A stretch of DNA of 64,000 nt, from contig NZ_JAQGLA010000014.1 of assembly GCF_027853915.1 (NCBI RefSeq), forward strand, positions 61,840 to 125,839, in the 5' to 3' direction. Source of the stretch: Saccharopolyspora oryzae (GTDB lineage: Bacteria; Actinomycetota; Actinomycetes; Mycobacteriales; Pseudonocardiaceae). This document shows positions 43,231 to 53,852 of the stretch, in pieces. The notes beneath the pieces were generated by a model. The model searched no databases. It saw nothing but the letters and a program-made list of their open reading frames with translations, and was not told the origin of the DNA. The position numbers and the translations under genes were made by a program. How positions within the stretch are numbered: the first letter of the stretch is position 1; every line of letters begins with the position of its first letter.

Positions 43231-44250
43231 TCAGCGGACGCCCCGGGGCTTGTCCGGGTTGCTGTCCAGGTCCTTGCGGAGCTCCCGCGGCAGGGCGAAG
43301 GTGACCTTCTCGTTGGCCGTGGTGACCTCGTCGACCTGGTTCCAGCCGCGCTCCGCCAGGTGGTCCAGGACCTGCATGACCAGCACGTCCGGCACCGAGG
43401 CACCGCTGGTCACGCCGACCGTGGTGACGCCCTCCAACCAGGCCTCGTCGATCTGCGAGGCGAAGTCCACCAGGTGCGAGTCCGACGCGCCGGCCTGCAG
43501 GGCGACCTCGACCAGGCGCTTGGAGTTCGAGGAGTTCTGCGAGCCGACCACGATCACCAGGTCGCACTCCGGCGCCATCGCCTTCACCGCGTGCTGGCGG
43601 TTGGAGGTGGCGTAGCAGATGTCGTCGCTCGGCGGCGCCTGCAGGTCCGGGAACCGCTCCTTGAGCTGGTCCACCCGCTCCATCGTCTCGTCCACGCTGA
43701 GCGTGGTCTGCGACAGCCACACGACCTTGTTCGGGTCGCGGACCTCCACCTTGTCGACGTCCTCCGGCTTGTCGACCAGCTGCACGCGGTCCGGGTCCTC
43801 ACCGGCGGTGCCCTCGACCTCCTCGTGGCCCTCGTGGCCGATCAGCAGGATGTCGTAGTCCTCGCGGGCGAACCGGTGGACCTCCTTGTGCACCTTGGTG
43901 ACCAGCGGGCAGGTCGCGTCGATGGTGCGGAGGTTGCGCTTGGCCGCCTCCTCGTGCACCGCCGGGGACACGCCGTGCGCCGAGAACACCACGAGCGCGC
44001 CCTCGGGCACCTCGTCGGTCTCGTCCACGAAGATCACGCCGCGCTCGGACAGCGTGTCCACCACGTGCCGGTTGTGCACGATCTCCTTGCGCACGTAGAT
44101 CGGTGCGCCGTAGGTCTCGAGCGCTTTCTCGACGGTGACCACCGCGCGGTCGACACCTGCGCAGTACCCACGCGGCTTGGCCAGCAGAACGCGCTTGGTC
44201 GGCCCGGCGTCCTGGTCAACGAGGTCAGTGGCCTCGGGCGAGGTCGTCAT
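43231..44250 (-). CDS. ispH: 4-hydroxy-3-methylbut-2-enyl diphosphate reductase
   Basis: A 339-residue Fe-S enzyme, the last step of the MEP isoprenoid pathway, giving IPP and DMAPP. The three cluster cysteines are visible at Cys30 (KPRGYCAGV), Cys114 (DATCPL) and Cys212 ([11 protein letters not shown]). The substrate-contact SQTTLS and the VGSQNSSNS segment are also intact. The N-terminal 18 residues are an acidic extension. It supplies the precursors used by the uppS-encoded enzyme at 62.4 kb. Confidence 0.96.
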   Translation of the reverse strand: MTTSPEATDLVDQDAGPTKRVLLAKPRGYCAGVDRAVVTVEKALETYGAPIYVRKEIVHNRHVVDTLSERGVIFVDETDEVPEGALVVFSAHGVSPAVHEEAAKRNLRTIDATCPLVTKVHKEVHRFAREDYDILLIGHEGHEEVEGTAGEDPDRVQLVDKPEDVDKVEVRDPNKVVWLSQTTLSVDETMERVDQLKERFPDLQAPPSDDICYATSNRQHAVKAMAPECDLVIVVGSQNSSNSKRLVEVALQAGASDSHLVDFASQIDEAWLEGVTTVGVTSGASVPDVLVMQVLDHLAERGWNQVDEVTTANEKVTFALPRELRKDLDSNPDKPRGVR

Positions 44251-44331
44251 GCCCCCAAGGGTACGGACCTACCCCGCAACGCTCAGAACCTGTCTTCACT
44301 CATTTTGCGTAGCGGTGCAGGTAGCGGAACC

Positions 44332-44467
44332 TCAGACGCCGTCTGATCTCCGGGATCCCCGACTCATGTATGACCAATACACAGCACTGGGGCTGTCCTC
44401 GTCAGACGACGCCTGAGAACCCGCGGCGGTGCAAGCTGCGAGGGTGGGCTAAACGCCTCCGGCGTTT
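44332..44467. other. gene-free gap with short hairpins
   Basis: The gap between ispH and the lipid-droplet protein gene (44251-44599) has no credible gene. It contains a short palindrome, TCAGACG 44332-44338 with CGTCTGA 44340-44346, and a tight hairpin AAACGCC 44451-44457 / GGCGTTT 44461-44467. Their role is unknown. They may be remnants of a small repeat. Confidence 0.4.
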
Positions 44468-44599
44468 CAAGACCAAGGACGAGCGTTCAGCCTCGCGCCC
44501 GGCCTGGCGGACGCAGATCACGTCGCCGGGCCGCGGGGCTGATCACAGTAGTGCGGTGAGGTGATGGCTTCCCGGGGTCAAGTGCGGCAGGCTGGGCAC

Positions 44600-45037
44600 A
44601 TGTCTTCGTTTCCGCTGCCGGTGCGAGTCGCCGCGGGGCTGGCGGCCACCGCCGTCGAACAGGCCCGTCACCTGCCGACCACGCTGCTCGGGCTGCCGGT
44701 CACCGTGGCCAGCCAGGCGCTGCAGGCGTCGATGCGGGTCCAGCAGCAGATCACCGAGCTGGCGATCAAGGGCGACGAGGCGCTCGCCGTGCTGCGCACC
44801 CCGGAGGAGCAGCCCGCCTGGGCGACCTTCGACGAGGACGAACCGGAGGCCCCCGCGGCGGAGTCCTCGCTGATCGCCGAGTACGACGAGCTGACGCTGC
44901 CCCAGCTGCGCGGCAGGCTCCGCTCGTTCGGCGAAGCGGAACTGGCCGAGCTGCTCGCCCACGAGCAGCAGCACGAGCAGCGCCCCGAGTTCCTCCGCAT
45001 GCTGAAGAACCGCTTGGAACGCCTCCGCGACGAATGA
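44600..45037 (+). CDS. lipid-droplet-associated protein
   Basis: A 145-residue protein matching the actinobacterial lipid-droplet-associated group found next to xseA (in mycobacteria the gene beside xseA and lytB2/ispH). The amphipathic N-terminal part is PLPVRVAAGLAATAVEQARHLPTTLLGLPVTVASQALQASMRVQQQITELAIKGDEAL. The C-terminal LPQLRGRLRSFGEAELAELLAHEQQHEQRPEFLRMLKNRLERL is a small helical domain. The start is ATG 44600. It lies 28 bases before xseA. Direct evidence for droplet binding exists only for relatives. Confidence 0.8.
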   Translation: MSSFPLPVRVAAGLAATAVEQARHLPTTLLGLPVTVASQALQASMRVQQQITELAIKGDEALAVLRTPEEQPAWATFDEDEPEAPAAESSLIAEYDELTLPQLRGRLRSFGEAELAELLAHEQQHEQRPEFLRMLKNRLERLRDE

Positions 45038-45065
45038 GCCACGACTTCCCGACGAGATCTGAGGA

Positions 45066-46298
45066 GTGCAGCTGACTTCCCCGACGAGCCCTGAGGAGCC
45101 TTGGCCGGTACGGACCGTCGCGCGCAAGATCGCCGAGTGGATCAACCGCCTCGGCTCGATCTGGGTCGAGGGCCAGATCACCCAGATCTCGATGCGCCCC
45201 GGCGCCGCCACCGCGTTCCTGCAGCTGCGCGACCCGTCCGCCGACGTGTCGCTGACGCTGACCTGCTCCTCCGCGATGCTCCGCAAGATGGATCCGCCGC
45301 TGACCGACGGCAGCCGGGTCGTGGTGCACGGCAAGCCGACGTTCTTCGTCGGGCGCGGCACACTGAGCCTGCGGGTCGACGAGATCCGCGCGGTCGGCAT
45401 CGGTGAGCTGCTGGCCCGCATCGAACGGCTGCGCCAGCTGCTCAAGGCGGAGGGCCTGTTCGACCCGGCCCGCAAGCGGCCGCTGCCGTTCCTGCCGAAC
45501 CGGGTCGGGCTGATCACCGGCCGCGCCTCCGCCGCCGAGCACGACGTGCTGACCAACGCGGAGCTGCGCTGGCCCGCCGTGCAGTTCGAGATCCGCAACG
45601 TCGCCGTGCAGGGCTCGAGCGCGGTGCCGCAGATCCTCGAGGCGCTGCAGGAGCTCGACAAGATGCCCGAGGTCGACGTGATCGTGCTGGCCCGCGGCGG
45701 CGGCAGCGTCGAGGACCTGCTGCCGTTCTCCGACGAAGCACTGTGCCGCGCGGTGTCGGCCTGCCGCACGCCGGTGGTCAGCGCCATCGGGCACGAACCT
45801 GACTCGCCGCTGCTGGACCACGTCGCCGACGTGCGCTGCTCGACGCCGACCGGCGCGGGCAAGCGCGTGGTGCCCGACGTGGCCGAGGAGACCCAGCGCA
45901 TCCACCAGCTGCGCGACCGCGCCCGCCGCGCGTTGCACGGATGGGTGGACCGGGAGCGGCGGCTGCTCGATGCGCTGCGCAGCCGTCCGGTGCTGGCCGA
46001 TCCGCTCGGGCCGCTGGCGCAGCGCGCTGAGCAGGTGGGCATGCTGCGCGACCGCGCCCGGCGGGCGATGACCACCGCGCTCAACACCGAGCAGCACGCG
46101 CTGACCGCCACCCGATCTCGCTTGACGACCCTCGGTCCTGCGGCCACGCTGGCTCGTGGATACGCGATCGTGCAGCGCATCGAGGACGGCGCGGACGGCG
46201 TGCTCCGATCGGTCGACGAAGCCCCGCCGGGAACTCGATTGCGGGTGCGGGTCGTTGACGGTGCGATCCAGGCCGTCGTGCCGGATCGAGCAGGCTGA
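45066..46298 (+). CDS. xseA: exodeoxyribonuclease VII large subunit
   Basis: A 410-residue nuclease subunit degrading single-stranded DNA with XseB. The N-terminal OB fold ([54 protein letters not shown]) is followed by the catalytic domain ([80 protein letters not shown]) and a coiled coil. GTG 45066 is used, although GAGGA sits directly in front of it, which is unusually close. An OB fold starting near residue 12 supports this start. Confidence 0.95.
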   Translation: MQLTSPTSPEEPWPVRTVARKIAEWINRLGSIWVEGQITQISMRPGAATAFLQLRDPSADVSLTLTCSSAMLRKMDPPLTDGSRVVVHGKPTFFVGRGTLSLRVDEIRAVGIGELLARIERLRQLLKAEGLFDPARKRPLPFLPNRVGLITGRASAAEHDVLTNAELRWPAVQFEIRNVAVQGSSAVPQILEALQELDKMPEVDVIVLARGGGSVEDLLPFSDEALCRAVSACRTPVVSAIGHEPDSPLLDHVADVRCSTPTGAGKRVVPDVAEETQRIHQLRDRARRALHGWVDRERRLLDALRSRPVLADPLGPLAQRAEQVGMLRDRARRAMTTALNTEQHALTATRSRLTTLGPAATLARGYAIVQRIEDGADGVLRSVDEAPPGTRLRVRVVDGAIQAVVPDRAG

Positions 46299-46314
46299 AC
46301 AGGACGGAAGAACC

Positions 46315-46722
46315 GTGCACCCCGAGCTGGACCCCTCGTTCCTCCCCCTGACCGTCGGTGTCGCGCGTTCCGCGGCGACCGGTTCGCGTCAGGCCGGTGA
46401 GGTGCAGCGCCGCGCCGAAGCAGCGGACACCGCTGCGGCCGGGTGCTGGGCCGCGCTGCTCGGCGGCTGCCAGTCCGCCGATCGCCGGGACCTGCCGTCG
46501 CAGCTGCGCGCGCTGGTCGAGGCCACTTCCGGGTACGTGGGGGCCGGGTGGTGGGCGGTGTCGGCGCACCGACGTAGGGTCGCGGAGGCGCAGTTGCGCA
46601 TCAACGACGCGGTGCGCGAAGGCGACGGTGCCGAGTTCGCCGAGGCGTTCGTCGGCTACGACCAGGCGATCGCCACCGCGGTGGTGTCCGTGCAGAAGAA
46701 CGTGGAGAGTCCGACCCCGTGA
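46315..46722 (+). CDS. conserved hypothetical between xseA and xseB
   Basis: A 135-residue mostly helical protein with no domain I recognise. It has a Cys in [51 protein letters not shown], a Trp pair, and an acidic C-terminal helix. GTG 46315 has GGAAG upstream. The stop overlaps the xseB start (GTGA), so it is coupled to exonuclease VII expression. An accessory role is possible but unproven. Confidence 0.75.
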   Translation: MHPELDPSFLPLTVGVARSAATGSRQAGEVQRRAEAADTAAAGCWAALLGGCQSADRRDLPSQLRALVEATSGYVGAGWWAVSAHRRRVAEAQLRINDAVREGDGAEFAEAFVGYDQAIATAVVSVQKNVESPTP

Positions 46723-46973
46723 CCGCGAACGAGCAGCAGGACGAGCACTTCGACCCGGTGGCCGACTACCCGGAGATCGCTGAGCTCGGCTACGAGCAGG
46801 CCCGCGACCAGCTGGCCGATGTGGTCAAGCAGCTGGAGGCCGGCGGCCTGTCCCTCGAGGACTCCCTAGCGCTCTGGGAGCGCGGCGAAGCCCTCGCGGC
46901 GGTGTGCGAACGCCACCTCGCGGGCGCCCGCGAGCGCGTGGAACGCGCCCTCGCCGCCGTCGAACAGGAGTAA
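46719..46973 (+). CDS. xseB: exodeoxyribonuclease VII small subunit
   Basis: An 84-residue helical subunit of exonuclease VII. The family signature is [59 protein letters not shown] 46719 overlaps the upstream stop. It ends the operon, followed by the palindrome cluster at 47.0-47.37 kb. Confidence 0.95.
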   Translation: MTANEQQDEHFDPVADYPEIAELGYEQARDQLADVVKQLEAGGLSLEDSLALWERGEALAAVCERHLAGARERVERALAAVEQE

Positions 46974-46999
46974 CCCTCCCCCTGCCTGGCTGCCGGGTC

Positions 47000-47365
47000 C
47001 CGCAATTTCAATGGAAATCGAAGGTCCGATTTCCATTGAAGTTGCGGATCATCGGCGTGTCCGCATCTGACACGCCGACACCTGTGCACCGCATCGCTCC
47101 GACCAACCGACGACGCACGGCCCACCTTGAACCACAGTTTCAATTGAAACTGCGCTCGGCCGTGCCTGGGTTTTGCAGTTTCAATTGAAACTGTGGTCTC
47201 GACTTGACAACCCGCACCTTCCGGGTATAGGCGCAGCCCAGGACGGGACGTATCGGCGTGTTGGGACCCGACACACCGACGCTTGTGGACAGGTCGTCCT
47301 GCCTGTGGAGAACTTCCGCAATTTCAATGGAAATTGGACGTCTGATTTCCATTGAAATTGCGGAA
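47000..47365. repeat. cluster of three large palindromes and two hairpins between convergent genes
   Basis: Between xseB and the convergent DUF4245-like gene lie five elements. The first is 47000-47020 with 47027-47047 (21 pairs including one T-G, loop six). The second is 47052-47061 with 47069-47078 (TCGGCGTGTC arms, ten pairs). The third is 47131-47153 with 47175-47197, 23 exact pairs, each arm itself containing GTTTCAATTGAAAC. The fourth is 47253-47261 with 47271-47279, the same TCGGCGTGT arms with one mismatch. The fifth is 47314-47334 with 47345-47365, 21 exact pairs. The first and fifth share the TTTCAATGGAAAT core with elements at 10167 and 32764. Confidence 0.88.
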
Positions 47366-47410
47366 CCCCCGGACCACGGAGCACGGGTGTGGAGCGTGAG
47401 GGACCGGGGG

Positions 47411-47995
47411 TCAGGGTTTGGTGGGGGCTTTGAGGGCTGCTTCGGCGAGGGTTCGGAACTCGGGTTCCGCTGCGTCTCCTGCGATCAGGAGGCGGACGCC
47501 GTTGTGGTCGGTCGCCCAGGCCTGCTCCTCGCCGACGCTCTGGTAGCGGACCCACTGCTGGCCGCCGGCTTCGACCGTGCCCAGCGCCTGCGGCGGCTGG
47601 CGGGTGTCGGCGGTGACCAGCTCTTCCTCGACGGCCGTCGACTGGGAGAAGCGCAGGTAGTGGCCGCCGCCGGTCAGCCAGCCGACGCGCACGACCTCGG
47701 CGTGCGAGCGCAGCGTCAGCACGTTCACCGAGTTGGAGCGCCAGTTCGCCGGCAGTTCGGGGTCGAGGAGCGGGAAGTGCACGCGCGCGGACGCCCGGTC
47801 CAGCTCGGCGGGCACGTTGACGGTCGGGACCTCGACCGAGGGGCTGCCGGGGTTGAACGAGCACCGGCCCAGCAGGCCCGCCATCCCGAAGGCGATCAGG
47901 ACCAGCGAGAGGATCGCGAACACCATCGCCGAAACGGTCCGGGGCGGACGCGACGGCGCCGGTTGCTGGTTGCTGGGTTCGGCCACGACCACCAT
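47411..47995 (-). CDS. membrane-anchored DUF4245-like protein
   Basis: A 194-residue protein with one membrane helix (TVSAMVFAILSLVLIAFGMAGLLG) after a short proline-rich cytosolic stretch, and an extracellular domain of the DUF4245 type (AELDRASARVHFPLLDPELPANWRSNSVNVL, VRVGWLTGGGHYLRFSQS, QQWVRYQSVGEEQAWATDHNGVRLLIAGDAAEPEFRTLAEAAL). The start is ATG 47995. The upstream frame, which would reach back to 48160, lacks protein character. In other actinobacteria this gene lies beside glpX and xseA/xseB, as here. Function unknown. Confidence 0.82.
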   Translation of the reverse strand: MVVVAEPSNQQPAPSRPPRTVSAMVFAILSLVLIAFGMAGLLGRCSFNPGSPSVEVPTVNVPAELDRASARVHFPLLDPELPANWRSNSVNVLTLRSHAEVVRVGWLTGGGHYLRFSQSTAVEEELVTADTRQPPQALGTVEAGGQQWVRYQSVGEEQAWATDHNGVRLLIAGDAAEPEFRTLAEAALKAPTKP

Positions 47996-48174
47996 GCTCT
48001 CACCAGCGGCCTTCCTGCCGGTCGGGCAGGCGCGGCCGGAGTGGGCTGGCCCACGCGATGCCTCCGACCAGGCCGCCGATCTGCGAAGATCGGAGCCAGC
48101 GAGCCTGAGCGCGGGCCTGGTCCCGTCGTGCTCGGGCAGTAGAACCCGAAGATTGATCACGACCGGGAGGCGCG

Positions 48175-49212
48175 ATGAGCTCCAGCACCGAACGACACCG
48201 GGAAGCCCCGGACCGCAACCTCGCCATGGAACTCGTCCGCGTGACCGAAGCGGCCGCGATGGCCGCCGGACGGTGGGTCGGCCGCGGTGACAAGAACTCC
48301 GGTGACGGCGCCGCGGTGGACGCGATGCGCAAGCTCATCGGCACCGTGTCGATGCAGGGCGTCGTGGTGATCGGCGAGGGCGAGAAGGACGAAGCCCCGA
48401 TGCTGTTCAACGGCGAGGAGGTCGGCAACGGCGAGGGCCCGGCGTGCGACGTCGCCGTCGACCCGATCGACGGGACCACGCTGCTCAGCAAGGGCATGCC
48501 GAACGCGCTGGCGGTGCTCGCGGTTTCCGAGCGGGGCACCATGTTCGACCCGTCCGCGGTGTTCTACATGGAGAAGATGGCCGTCGGTCCGGAGGCCGCC
48601 GGGTCCATCGACATCAGCGCACCGATCGCGGAGAACGTGCGCCGGGTCGCCAAGGCCAAGCACATCGACGTCTCGGACGTGACGGTGTGCATCCTGGACC
48701 GCCCGCGCCACGAGCAGATCGTCAAGGAGGTCCGCGAGGCGGGCGCGCGCATCCAGTTCATCTCCGACGGCGACGTGGCCGGTGCGATCGCGGCGGCGCG
48801 CCCGGGCAGCGGCGTGGACATGCTGCTGGGCATCGGCGGCACCCCGGAGGGCATCATCTCGGCCTGCGCGCTGAAGTGCCTCGACGGCGAGATCCAGACC
48901 CGCCTGTGGCCGCGCGACGACGCCGAGCGCGCGAAGCTGCGCGAGGCCGGGCACGACGTGAACCAGGTGCTGACCACTTCGGACCTGGTGCGCGGCGACA
49001 ACATGTTCTTCTGCGCCACCGGCATCACCGACGGCGCGCTGCTCAAGGGCGTGCACTACCGCGCGAACCGGTGCACCACGCAGTCGATCGTGATGCGCTC
49101 CAAGTCCGGCACCGTGCGCGTCATCGAGGGCCAGCACCGGCTGACCAAGCTGCGCGAGTACGCCGATGTGGACTACGGCGACGACTCCGCTCGCCACGGC
49201 TTGCTGCCCTGA
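48175..49212 (+). CDS. glpX: fructose-1,6-bisphosphatase, class II
   Basis: A 345-residue GlpX-type enzyme dephosphorylating fructose 1,6-bisphosphate in gluconeogenesis. Metal and substrate motifs are clear: [55 protein letters not shown] and [26 protein letters not shown] 48175 is used, with GGGAGG in front. It is divergent from the DUF4245-like gene and ends in a terminator hairpin. Confidence 0.95.
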   Translation: MSSSTERHREAPDRNLAMELVRVTEAAAMAAGRWVGRGDKNSGDGAAVDAMRKLIGTVSMQGVVVIGEGEKDEAPMLFNGEEVGNGEGPACDVAVDPIDGTTLLSKGMPNALAVLAVSERGTMFDPSAVFYMEKMAVGPEAAGSIDISAPIAENVRRVAKAKHIDVSDVTVCILDRPRHEQIVKEVREAGARIQFISDGDVAGAIAAARPGSGVDMLLGIGGTPEGIISACALKCLDGEIQTRLWPRDDAERAKLREAGHDVNQVLTTSDLVRGDNMFFCATGITDGALLKGVHYRANRCTTQSIVMRSKSGTVRVIEGQHRLTKLREYADVDYGDDSARHGLLP

Positions 49213-49269
49213 CCGGCGCTTCCGGGAAACTGGTAAATATCCCCGGGCATCGGAGCCTGCTCGGTTCTT

Positions 49270-49308
49270 GAAGCGGTGACCTGCTGTTTCGCAGCGGGTC
49301 ACCGCTTC
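49270..49308. terminator. terminator after glpX
   Basis: The arms 49270-49281 (GAAGCGGTGACC) and 49297-49308 are exact inverted copies over 12 bases. Within the loop CTGC pairs with GCAG. It begins 57 bases beyond the glpX stop. Confidence 0.75.
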
Positions 49309-49415
49309 TCCATTTCCGGTCTCATCCCTTAGTGGGTACGTCGATGGAGCGAATCCCCTTACTGTCCGTACCCAGCCGGCCAGCGGAGCCGGGACCTCGG
49401 GAGGATTCGACGGAA

Positions 49416-50162
49416 ATGCGGAAGCGTTCGGTTCTCATCGCCGCCCTCGCGGCCGTCGGCGCATTAGGCGCACTGGGCATGCCCGCGACTGCCCAGCCCG
49501 ACGACGTCAACCCGTACATCGTCGGCGGCCACGACGCCACCGAGGAGTACTCGTTCATGGTGTCCCTGCAGCAGCAGGGTTCGCACATCTGCGGTGGCTC
49601 GCTGATCAAGCCCGACTGGGTCGTGACGGCGGCGCACTGCGTGCAGGGCGGCGGCGACTTCACCGTGCGGGTCGGCAGCAACGACCACACCACCGGTGGC
49701 GAAGAGGCCAAGGTCACCAACGTGCAGACGCACCCCTCCGGTGACATCGCGGTGTTCCAGCTGGACCACCCGCTGCAGGCGGCCCCGATCAACATCGCCT
49801 CCGCCTCCGGTGACCCGGGCACCGCCACCCGGATCATCGGCTGGGGCCAGACCTGCGGCGAGCCCGGCTGCGGCCCGGCCCCGCAGAACCTGCAGGAGCT
49901 CGACACCCAGATCGTCGACGACAACACCTGCCAGGGCATCGACGGCCAGGGCGAGATCTGCACGGACAACCCGAACGGCAACTCCGGCGCCTGCTACGGC
50001 GACTCGGGCGGCCCGCAGATCAAGGGCACCCAGGGCAACTGGGAGCTGATCGGTGCGACGAGCCGCGCCGGCAACAACGACTCGACCTGCGCCACCGGTC
50101 CGTCGATCTACACCGACGTGACCGCCTACGCGGACTGGGTCAACCAGAACACCGGCGGCTGA
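49416..50162 (+). CDS. secreted trypsin-like serine protease 1
   Basis: A 248-residue S1-family protease. The signal peptide MRKRSVLIAALAAVGALGALGMPATA is followed by a short propeptide and the mature N-terminus IVGGHDATEEYSF. The catalytic triad is His in VTAAHC, Asp in SGDIAVFQLD and Ser in YGDSGGP. Cysteine spacing fits three disulfides. ATG 49416 has GGGAGG upstream at 49399-49404. Its closest relative in the window is the protease at 51425, which shares IVGGHDATE, QELDTQ and GDSGGPQ blocks, so they arose by duplication. Confidence 0.92.
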   Translation: MRKRSVLIAALAAVGALGALGMPATAQPDDVNPYIVGGHDATEEYSFMVSLQQQGSHICGGSLIKPDWVVTAAHCVQGGGDFTVRVGSNDHTTGGEEAKVTNVQTHPSGDIAVFQLDHPLQAAPINIASASGDPGTATRIIGWGQTCGEPGCGPAPQNLQELDTQIVDDNTCQGIDGQGEICTDNPNGNSGACYGDSGGPQIKGTQGNWELIGATSRAGNNDSTCATGPSIYTDVTAYADWVNQNTGG

Positions 50163-50178
50163 CCAGCCCCGATCGACA

Positions 50179-50216
50179 CGAACGCGCAACCGGGCCCCAC
50201 ACCGGTTGCGCGTTCG
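50179..50216. terminator. terminator after protease 1
   Basis: The arms 50179-50193 and 50202-50216 are exact inverted copies over 15 bases with an eight-base loop, 17 bases after the stop. It lies between convergent genes and may serve both. Confidence 0.8.
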
Positions 50217-50260
50217 CCTTTCTCCGCCGGTCAGGGCTCCCGTGATCGAATCGGCGGAGG

Positions 50261-51241
50261 TCAGGTCAGGTTGGAGGAGTGGCCCGGGAAGAGGTGGGCT
50301 TCCGGGTTGAGTTCGACGGCGATGTTGTTGACCGCCGTGGCCGCTTCGCCGAATCCCGTTGCGATCAGCTTGACCTTGCCCGGGTACGCCGCGACATCGC
50401 CTGCCGCGTAGACCCGCGGCCGGTTGGTGCGCATCGTCGTGTCGACCAGGATCGCCCGCTTGTCCAGCTCCAGGCCCCACTCCTCGATGGGGCCCAGGTC
50501 GGCGGTGAAGCCCAGCGCGGCGACCACGGTCTGCGCGGGCAGCACCCGGCGCTCCGATCCGCCCACCTCGATCTCGACCTCGCGGACTCCGCTGTCGTCG
50601 CCGCGGATCTCCACCACCTCGGCCGGGGTGATCAGCGGGACGCCCAGGTCCTCGACCTTGCTGACCAGGCCCGGGTGCGCGCGGAACCGCGACCGGCGGT
50701 GCACCAGCGCGACGCTGCGCGCCACCGGGTGCAGCGCCAGGGCCCAGTCGAACGCGGAGTCCCCGCCGCCGACCACCACCACGTCGCGTCCACTGTGGAT
50801 GGACAGCTCGGGGATGAAGTGCACCACGCCGCGGCCGACCCAGTCGCCACCGACGGGCAGCGGACGCGGGCTGAACTCGCCGATCCCGGCGGTGACCAGG
50901 ACCGCACCCGCCCGCACCGACTCGTCGCCGACGCCGACCAGCAGTCCACCATCCACATCGGACAGCTCAACGGCGTGCTCGCCGAGCAGGTAGCGCGGGG
51001 CGTACTGATCGGCCTGCTCCACCAGCGCGGCGACCAGATCCCGGCCGCGCACCTCGGGGAACCCGGCCACATCGAAGATCATCTTCTCCGGGTACATCGC
51101 GGTCACCTGACCGCCGGGCTCGGGCAGCGCGTCCACCAGCGCCACCGACATCCCGCGAAAACCCGCGTAGTAGGCGGCGAACAGCCCCGTCGGACCCGCT
51201 CCGACGATCAGCAGATCGACCTCGTGCGACACCCCGGTCAT
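50261..51241 (-). CDS. ferredoxin/flavodoxin-NADP reductase (thioredoxin-reductase-like)
   Basis: A 326-residue FAD/NADPH reductase of the YumC/TrxB-like type. The FAD motif is LLIVGAGPTGLFAAYYAGFRG, the NADP motif is DVVVVGGGDSAFDWALAL, and the C-terminal FAD motif is VYAAGDVAAYPGKVKLIATGFGEAATAVNNI. It lacks the thioredoxin-reductase CxxC, which distinguishes ferredoxin reductases from TrxB. ATG 51241 is used, with GAGGT in front. It supplies electrons to ferredoxin-dependent enzymes. It lies between the two protease genes on the opposite strand. Confidence 0.9.
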   Translation of the reverse strand: MTGVSHEVDLLIVGAGPTGLFAAYYAGFRGMSVALVDALPEPGGQVTAMYPEKMIFDVAGFPEVRGRDLVAALVEQADQYAPRYLLGEHAVELSDVDGGLLVGVGDESVRAGAVLVTAGIGEFSPRPLPVGGDWVGRGVVHFIPELSIHSGRDVVVVGGGDSAFDWALALHPVARSVALVHRRSRFRAHPGLVSKVEDLGVPLITPAEVVEIRGDDSGVREVEIEVGGSERRVLPAQTVVAALGFTADLGPIEEWGLELDKRAILVDTTMRTNRPRVYAAGDVAAYPGKVKLIATGFGEAATAVNNIAVELNPEAHLFPGHSSNLT

Positions 51242-51424
51242 GCCCACCACCTCGTCATCGATCGCGTGGACGAACCCAGGCTAGCCCGATCCGTCCGCGA
51301 TGTCCGCGCCAGCGGCGAGATGCTGGGCCACTCCGGCGAAAGCGCTGCGGCAGTCGGCGGTACCCGCCCCGATCCCCCGCCCATACGTTCACCGGGAACG
51401 GGGATCTCGTCGGGGAGGAATTTC

Positions 51425-52198
51425 GTGAAGAAGAGGTCAATGCTGCTCGCGGGCATCGCCGCGCTCGCGCTGGGCGCGGGTGTCGCACCGGCCGCGACCG
51501 CAGCCGACGACCCAGGCGCGCTGATCGTCGGGGGCCACGACGCCACCGAGCAGTACGACTGGATGGCTTCGCTGCAGCGGGGCGGCAAGCACAGCTGCGG
51601 CGCGTCGCTGATCGACGAGCAGTGGGTGGTCACCGCCGCGCACTGCGTCCAGGACGTCACGCCGGCCGACCTCGGCCTGCGCATCGGCAGCCCGAACCAG
51701 ACCACCGGCGGCACCGAGGTCGGCGTGTCCGAGATCGTGGTGCACCCGGACTACGCGACCAAGAACCCCAACGGGGACATCGCGCTGCTGAAGCTGGACC
51801 AGGCGGTGCCGGAGAAGCCGATCCAGATCGCCGACTCCTCCGGTGACGCGGGCACGCCCTCGCGCATCATCGGCTGGGGCGTGACCTGCCCGGTGCGCGG
51901 TTGCGGCCAGCCGCCGGAGCAGCTGCAGGAGCTGGACACCCAGGTCGTCCCCGACGCGCAGTGCTCGCTGAGCGGCGTCGACGCCGACACCGAGATCTGC
52001 ACCGGCAGCTCGGAGCTGCTGGCCAACGCCTGCTTCGGCGACTCGGGCGGCCCGCAGCTGGAGGGCCAGCCGGGCGACTGGAAGCTCACCGGCGTCACCA
52101 GCCGCCTGGGCAGCCTGGTCCCGGTCTGCGGCACGGCGCCGTCCATCTACACGGACGCGACGGCCTACAAGTCCTGGATCAGCGACACCATCGGCTGA
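51425..52198 (+). CDS. secreted trypsin-like serine protease 2
   Basis: A 257-residue S1 protease. The signal peptide MKKRSMLLAGIAALALGAGVAPAATA and short propeptide end before IVGGHDATEQYDWM. The triad is His in VTAAHC, Asp in NGDIALLKLD and Ser in FGDSGGP. The start is GTG 51425, with GGGGAGGA at 51413-51420. A much longer frame beginning at 50279 is an artefact of open sequence opposite the reductase gene. It is paralogous to the protease at 49416, with differences in the surface loops near the primed sites. Confidence 0.92.
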   Translation: MKKRSMLLAGIAALALGAGVAPAATAADDPGALIVGGHDATEQYDWMASLQRGGKHSCGASLIDEQWVVTAAHCVQDVTPADLGLRIGSPNQTTGGTEVGVSEIVVHPDYATKNPNGDIALLKLDQAVPEKPIQIADSSGDAGTPSRIIGWGVTCPVRGCGQPPEQLQELDTQVVPDAQCSLSGVDADTEICTGSSELLANACFGDSGGPQLEGQPGDWKLTGVTSRLGSLVPVCGTAPSIYTDATAYKSWISDTIG

Positions 52199-52210
52199 TC
52201 CGAGCGCACC

Positions 52211-52245
52211 CGAAGGGCGTCTCCCCTCGTGGGAGGCGCCCTTCG
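52211..52245. terminator. terminator after protease 2
   Basis: The arms 52211-52225 and 52231-52245 pair over 15 bases with one G-T pair and a five-base loop, starting 12 bases after the stop. Confidence 0.8.
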
Positions 52246-52361
52246 CGCTGTGCGAGATGCGGCACCTTCATCGTTCCAGAAAGGGCTTTTCGGCTGGTCG
52301 CGGGCGATGAGTGGGGCGGCCCACGCTGCCCCGGTGGTCATCGCGGCGGGACACTTCTGTC

Positions 52362-53756
<1,395 letters not shown>

Positions 53757-53760
53757 GCAT

Positions 53761-53804
53761 CCGTGAGCACTTTGGGTCGCTCTAGCAGCCCAAAGTGCTC
53801 ACGG
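53761..53804. repeat. GTGAG-family palindrome / terminator
   Basis: The arms 53761-53776 (CCGTGAGCACTTTGGG) and 53789-53804 are exact inverted copies over 16 bases, with a 12-base loop containing GCTCTAGC. It lies between fumC and the ligase gene. It is the fourth member of the family at 15063, 24658 and 30077. Confidence 0.82.
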
Positions 53805-53852
53805 CCTCTCGGTGTCGTCGCCGTTGTCGGTGGATGCGCGCACCATGAGCGC

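Noticed and set aside
44251..44599. Possible insertion-sequence remnant beside ispH
   Set aside because: The short palindromes there lack any transposase fragment or matching terminal repeats.
47131..47197. GTTTCAATTGAAAC units resembling CRISPR repeats
   Set aside because: Only two copies, arranged as inverted arms of one hairpin with a 21-base loop, no regular spacers and no cas genes.
50279..52198. 639-residue plus-strand frame including protease 2
   Set aside because: The true start is GTG 51425 with a ribosome binding site and signal peptide. The preceding part lies opposite the reductase gene.
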